DNA from: Thermoplasmata archaeon | GTDB taxonomy: Archaea > Thermoplasmatota > Thermoplasmata > Thermoplasmatales > B87-G9 | Assembly (NCBI GenBank): GCA_003649695.1 | Contig: QMSR01000033.1 | Coordinates: forward strand, 1-8,598 | Reading direction: 5' to 3' | DNA length: 8,598 nt | Translations under genes and position numbers: made by a program | Notes under the pieces: model-generated | What the model saw: the letters and a program-made list of their open reading frames with translations, nothing else | Database searches by the model: none | What the model was told of the DNA's origin: nothing | Shown here: piece by piece, positions 6,396 to 8,598 of the stretch | How positions within the stretch are numbered: the stretch's first letter is position 1 | Layout: each line of letters opens with the position of its first letter

Positions 6396-7491
6396 CCTCA
6401 GCGATCTCGATTTCCAGACCAGCAGGCAGCTTGACGACCGACTCCATCTTGGCGGCCCTAATCTTCTTGACCCCCTTCTGGTGCGCGAGGTCCACGATGC
6501 GCTGCGTCAGGACGCCGTCGAGCACGATCTCCCTGACGCCCTTCGCGGAGGAGAGGGCCTGGTGGAGGTCCGAGACTGGGACCGAGGCGATCTCCTTACC
6601 GTCCTCGCCGAGGAGGACTGCTCCCTTCTTTGCGGCCCTGTGCTTGACCTCCTTCTTCTTCCCGAAGAGCTGCTCCCTGACCTGCTCGGCGGGAACCTTG
6701 TCCCTCAGCGCCTTCTGGATCTGCTTGTAGGTGAGGCTCTCGACCTCCATGTTCTCCGGGGCCCTCGCCACGTAGTCCACGTCCGCCACCTGGAGGAGCT
6801 CCTTCAGCAGGAGCTCGCCTCCCCTGTCCCCGTCGACGAAGACCGTCACGGTCTTCCGCTTCGACAGCTCCACTATGGTCTTGGGCACGTTGGTGCCCTC
6901 GACGGCAATGGCATTCCTGATGCCGTGCCTCAGGAGGTTCAGGACGTCAGCCCTCCCCTCGACCACGATCACGTCCTCGCTGGTGGGGACGTCAGGGCCG
7001 GCCGGCAGGCGGTCCTCCCCGTAGAGGATGACCTCTTCCTCCTCGAGGGACTTCTTGACCTCCTTGATTATGTCCTCCGCCTGGGCGCTCGTGCTCTTCA
7101 CTATCTGCTTGTAGAGCTCCTTGGCCCTGCTGGCGATCTTCTTCCTCTTCTCCGTCCTGACGTCCTCGATGCTCTCGACCACGACCTTCGCCTTACAGGG
7201 CCCTATGCGGTCCACGCTCTCGAGCGTCGCCGCGATGATGGCCGTCTCGATGGCCTCGAGGCCCGATGGGATGAGGATCTTCCCCTCTGTCTTGCCCTTC
7301 TTGCTCTCCAGCTGGACCTCGATCCTCCCAATCCTTCCGCTCTTGTACAGATCCCTGATGTTCAGCTTGGGGCCGAGAATCCCCTCGGCCTGCCCGAATA
7401 TGGCCCCTATCACGTCGGGGACCTCGACAACCCCATCGGCCGTGAATCTGGCCTTGATTAGGTACTTCGTGGAGGTTGGATCGTACGCCAT
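6388..7491 (-). CDS. dnaG: Archaeal DnaG-like primase / exosome-associated Toprim protein
   Basis: Archaeal DnaG is a Toprim-family protein that can make RNA primers in vitro and is also a stable subunit of the archaeal RNA exosome. From ATG 7491 it has 367 residues, a normal length. The N-terminal region has the family signature KYLIKARF ... VPDVIGAIFGQAEGILG. The Toprim fold spans about 172-245, with the catalytic Glu in VIVVEGRADV (about residue 178) and the DxD pair in VFVDGDRGG (about 220 and 222). A Lys-rich linker follows, then a C-terminal domain (about 290-367). I chose ATG 7491 because AGGTGAT (7502-7496) lies four bases upstream. In-frame GTG 7500 and ATG 7497 would add three or two residues but overlap that binding site. 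The gene has a TATA-like box just upstream and is flanked by two tRNA genes on the same strand. No sign of decay. Confidence 0.97.
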   Translation of the reverse strand: MAYDPTSTKYLIKARFTADGVVEVPDVIGAIFGQAEGILGPKLNIRDLYKSGRIGRIEVQLESKKGKTEGKILIPSGLEAIETAIIAATLESVDRIGPCKAKVVVESIEDVRTEKRKKIASRAKELYKQIVKSTSAQAEDIIKEVKKSLEEEEVILYGEDRLPAGPDVPTSEDVIVVEGRADVLNLLRHGIRNAIAVEGTNVPKTIVELSKRKTVTVFVDGDRGGELLLKELLQVADVDYVARAPENMEVESLTYKQIQKALRDKVPAEQVREQLFGKKKEVKHRAAKKGAVLLGEDGKEIASVPVSDLHQALSSAKGVREIVLDGVLTQRIVDLAHQKGVKKIRAAKMESVVKLPAGLEIEIAEAK

Positions 7492-7495
7492 TCTC

Positions 7496-7502
7496 ATCAC
7501 CT
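7496..7502 (-). promoter_or_regulatory. Ribosome binding site AGGTGAT of dnaG
   Basis: Minus-strand AGGTGAT is complementary to the 16S 3' end and is followed by GAGA and ATG at 7491. It decides between three nearby in-frame starts (GTG 7500, ATG 7497, ATG 7491) in favour of the last. Confidence 0.65.
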
Positions 7503-7531
7503 GATCCTGACGAGGCCCAATGAAGAGGGCG

Positions 7532-7538
7532 TAATAAA
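7532..7538 (-). promoter_or_regulatory. Putative TATA box of dnaG
   Basis: Minus-strand TTTATTA lies in the 50-base gap between tRNA-Pro and dnaG. A transcript starting about 25 bases downstream (near 7510) would have a short leader just long enough to hold the AGGTGAT site. No convincing BRE precedes it. Confidence 0.5.
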
Positions 7539-7550
7539 GATGTTGCTACA

Positions 7551-7624
7551 TGGGGCCGCCGGGATTTGAACCCGGGTCTCCGGCTCCCGAAGCCGAAAGG
7601 ATGTCCAAGCTACCCTACGGCCCC
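7551..7624 (-). tRNA. tRNA-Pro(CGG), CCA not encoded
   Basis: The minus-strand cloverleaf has acceptor GGGGCCG (7624-7618) pairing with CGGCCCC (7558-7552). The D arm is GGGU-AGCUUGGACA-UCCU, with the G10-U25 pair common in proline tRNAs. The anticodon stem UCGGC/GCCGG encloses the loop UUCGGGA with anticodon CGG, reading the Pro codon CCG. The variable loop is AGAC and the T arm is CCGGG-UUCAAAU-CCCGG. Discriminator A73 is at 7551. The next bases on that strand are TGT, so CCA must be added after transcription. Length is 74 with no intron. Confidence 0.94.
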
Positions 7625-7645
7625 CGTTCCCTCATGCCAAATGAG

Positions 7646-7660
7646 TATTAATGATTTCCC
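7646..7660 (-). promoter_or_regulatory. Putative BRE/TATA promoter of tRNA-Pro
   Basis: Minus-strand GGGAAATC (BRE-like) is followed by ATTAATA (7652-7646), centred about 25 bases before the tRNA 5' end at 7624. It overlaps the last codons and TAA stop of the upstream membrane-protein gene and stands out as AT-rich. Confidence 0.6.
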
Positions 7661-8598
7661 GCCGAGAAGGAGGAAAGGGCGGAAAAGGCTGGCAGGGCCG
7701 ACACGGCGGCGAGGAACGAGGATAACGCGGCGGACAGGCCCGCCACTCCCTGGAAAACGGCCAAAGCGGCCAGCGGGAGAAGGGACGCGAAGGCCGCAGG
7801 GGCGAGAGCCTGGAACCTCCACGTGAGCCTCTTCTTGAAGTCCAGGGGGTGACCGCCCCCTGCCCCCAGCTCCGCCCATCCCACCAGGATCGCCAGCACG
7901 GACATGGGGGCCAAAAATGGCGTGGTTGGGGGCGCCGGAATGCCGAACAGTCCAAGGACTCCCACCGTTGCTAGGGATAGGGGGAAAATGAGGAGGGAAG
8001 GCATGAGGCCGACTTTCCTCACAGCCAGCACGAGCGGGACAAGCATGAGAATGATGACCCATAGCTCGCTGGGACCCGGATCGGGGGCGCCCCCCAGCAC
8101 GGCCGTGCCCAACCAGCCCTCCCCGAGACCCCGGAAGAAGGCGTAGGATCTGTGCCCGACCTCCCCACCCCGGAGGGCCAGGATCGGGGTGAGGTTGAGG
8201 AAGCCCCCCTCCTCCGGCGGTGACCTACCCAGCACAGCCGGACCGGGTACCGAGGCCTGCCGAAGGAGGACGTCCAACGCCCTCGCGGTGGCGGAGCCGC
8301 GCGGCAGGTAGTCCAGCGAGCCCGGCTGAGGGCCAACCCAGATGACGGGCAACAGGAGGAGAGCCAGAATGACCAGGGCCAAGAACCTGTTCCTGTAGCA
8401 CAGGACTGTCAGGCGGACGAGCGGCCCCCTGGGTGTCGCAGGGGGAATCCTCCTTCGCCCCCCGCCCGCGAGGAGGAACCCGGGCACGGGTAGGGCCAGA
8501 ATGAGCAGGGCCGTCAGCAGGACCGCGAAGAGGTACAGCGGGGACGAGATCCCCAGGACGGCGGCGGATAGCACCGAAACGTGCCAGACCCCCGGCCT
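7648..8598 (-). CDS. RND/MMPL-like membrane protein, C-terminal 316 residues (5' end outside window)
   Basis: The frame is open to the window edge and ends at TAA 7650-7648, so the start lies outside; the GTG at 8574 is only an internal Val codon. Positions count from the edge. Hydrophobic pairs at about 10-43 are followed by a basic loop (GGGRRRI), a membrane segment at 71-88 (RFLALVILALLLLPVIWV), then GSLDYLPRGSATARALDVL, a pattern typical just after TM7 of RND/MMPL permeases. A roughly 90-residue external loop leads to membrane segments near 179-194, 199-219, 228-240, 263-283 and 288-303, including LFGIPAPPTTPFLAPMSVL, like the conserved 'GIP...P..L' segment. These proteins move lipids or other hydrophobic molecules, or act as membrane scaffolds. 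The loop is short and the usual Asp-Tyr proton-relay position reads GWAELG, so transport activity is doubtful. Family assignment is from pattern and topology; another polytopic membrane protein is possible. Confidence 0.72.
   Translation of the reverse strand, partial: RPGVWHVSVLSAAVLGISSPLYLFAVLLTALLILALPVPGFLLAGGGRRRIPPATPRGPLVRLTVLCYRNRFLALVILALLLLPVIWVGPQPGSLDYLPRGSATARALDVLLRQASVPGPAVLGRSPPEEGGFLNLTPILALRGGEVGHRSYAFFRGLGEGWLGTAVLGGAPDPGPSELWVIILMLVPLVLAVRKVGLMPSLLIFPLSLATVGVLGLFGIPAPPTTPFLAPMSVLAILVGWAELGAGGGHPLDFKKRLTWRFQALAPAAFASLLPLAALAVFQGVAGLSAALSSFLAAVSALPAFSALSSFSAGNH

Noticed and set aside
6481..7461. Long plus-strand open frame (about 326 codons) opposite dnaG
   Set aside because: It is antisense to a clearly conserved primase and its Leu/Asp/Val/His-heavy translation mirrors dnaG codons.
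7498..7500. GTG 7500 as the dnaG start
   Set aside because: It lies within the AGGTGAT binding site that better serves ATG 7491; the difference is only three residues.
7551..7553. TGG read as an encoded CCA for tRNA-Pro
   Set aside because: Those bases are discriminator A73 and the last two bases of the acceptor strand; treating them as CCA breaks acceptor pairing.
6291..7580. Near-identical stretches in the two tRNAs as direct repeats (attachment sites)
   Set aside because: The similarity is the common T arm of tRNA genes (CCGGG-TTCRAAT-CCCGG) and does not extend beyond it.
1..8598. CRISPR arrays, insertion sequences, integrase or transposase genes
   Set aside because: No regularly spaced repeats, terminal inverted repeats or recombinase motifs were seen in any frame.

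Overview
The window is archaeal. It carries an archaeal-type DnaG primase, a serine/histidine (S26B-type) signal peptidase, tRNAs with promoter-proximal TATA/BRE-like boxes, and ribosome binding sites matching AGGAGGTGATCC. Base composition is GC-rich and arginine is written mostly as AGG, a habit common in thermophilic archaea. I cannot place the lineage more precisely from sequence alone; a hyperthermophilic Thermoproteota/Korarchaeota-like or similar archaeon would fit.

Left part (1-6282, + strand): four genes that overlap or nearly overlap, read as one operon for making the cell exterior. (1) The 3' end of a secreted beta-rich protein that could be a TasA/AbpA-like or other pilin-like subunit. 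(2) A signal peptidase I with a long multi-membrane C-terminal extension. (3) A 101-residue, apparently cytoplasmic protein of unknown function. (4) A giant (about 1476 residue) multidomain secreted protein. The three junctions are ATGA, GTGA and (proposed) CTGA stop/start overlaps, so translation is probably coupled. The giant protein is a mosaic: signal peptide, half of a beta-sandwich module, DUF2341-like, jelly-roll/MAM-like, Ca-loop domain, SdrD/Cna-B-like, second DUF2341-like, three tandem copies of a roughly 85-residue beta domain, a right-handed beta-helix, and the complementary half of the first module. A plausible reading is that the peptidase processes the small and giant exported proteins, which then build a surface layer, fibre or adhesin.

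Right part (6283-8598, - strand): tRNA-Pro(CGG), dnaG and tRNA-Arg(CCG), packed with almost no intergenic DNA, preceded by the C-terminal part of an RND/MMPL-like membrane protein that runs off the window. The giant gene's stop codon touches the CCA end of tRNA-Arg with zero bases between them, in convergent orientation. This is where an accessory surface-protein operon meets housekeeping genes and is a candidate junction of past integration or rearrangement.

The most interesting observations are the module split between the two ends of the giant protein, its abrupt end against the tRNA 3' end, and the likely CTG start that restores a signal peptide. No stretch over 300 bases lacks a gene.
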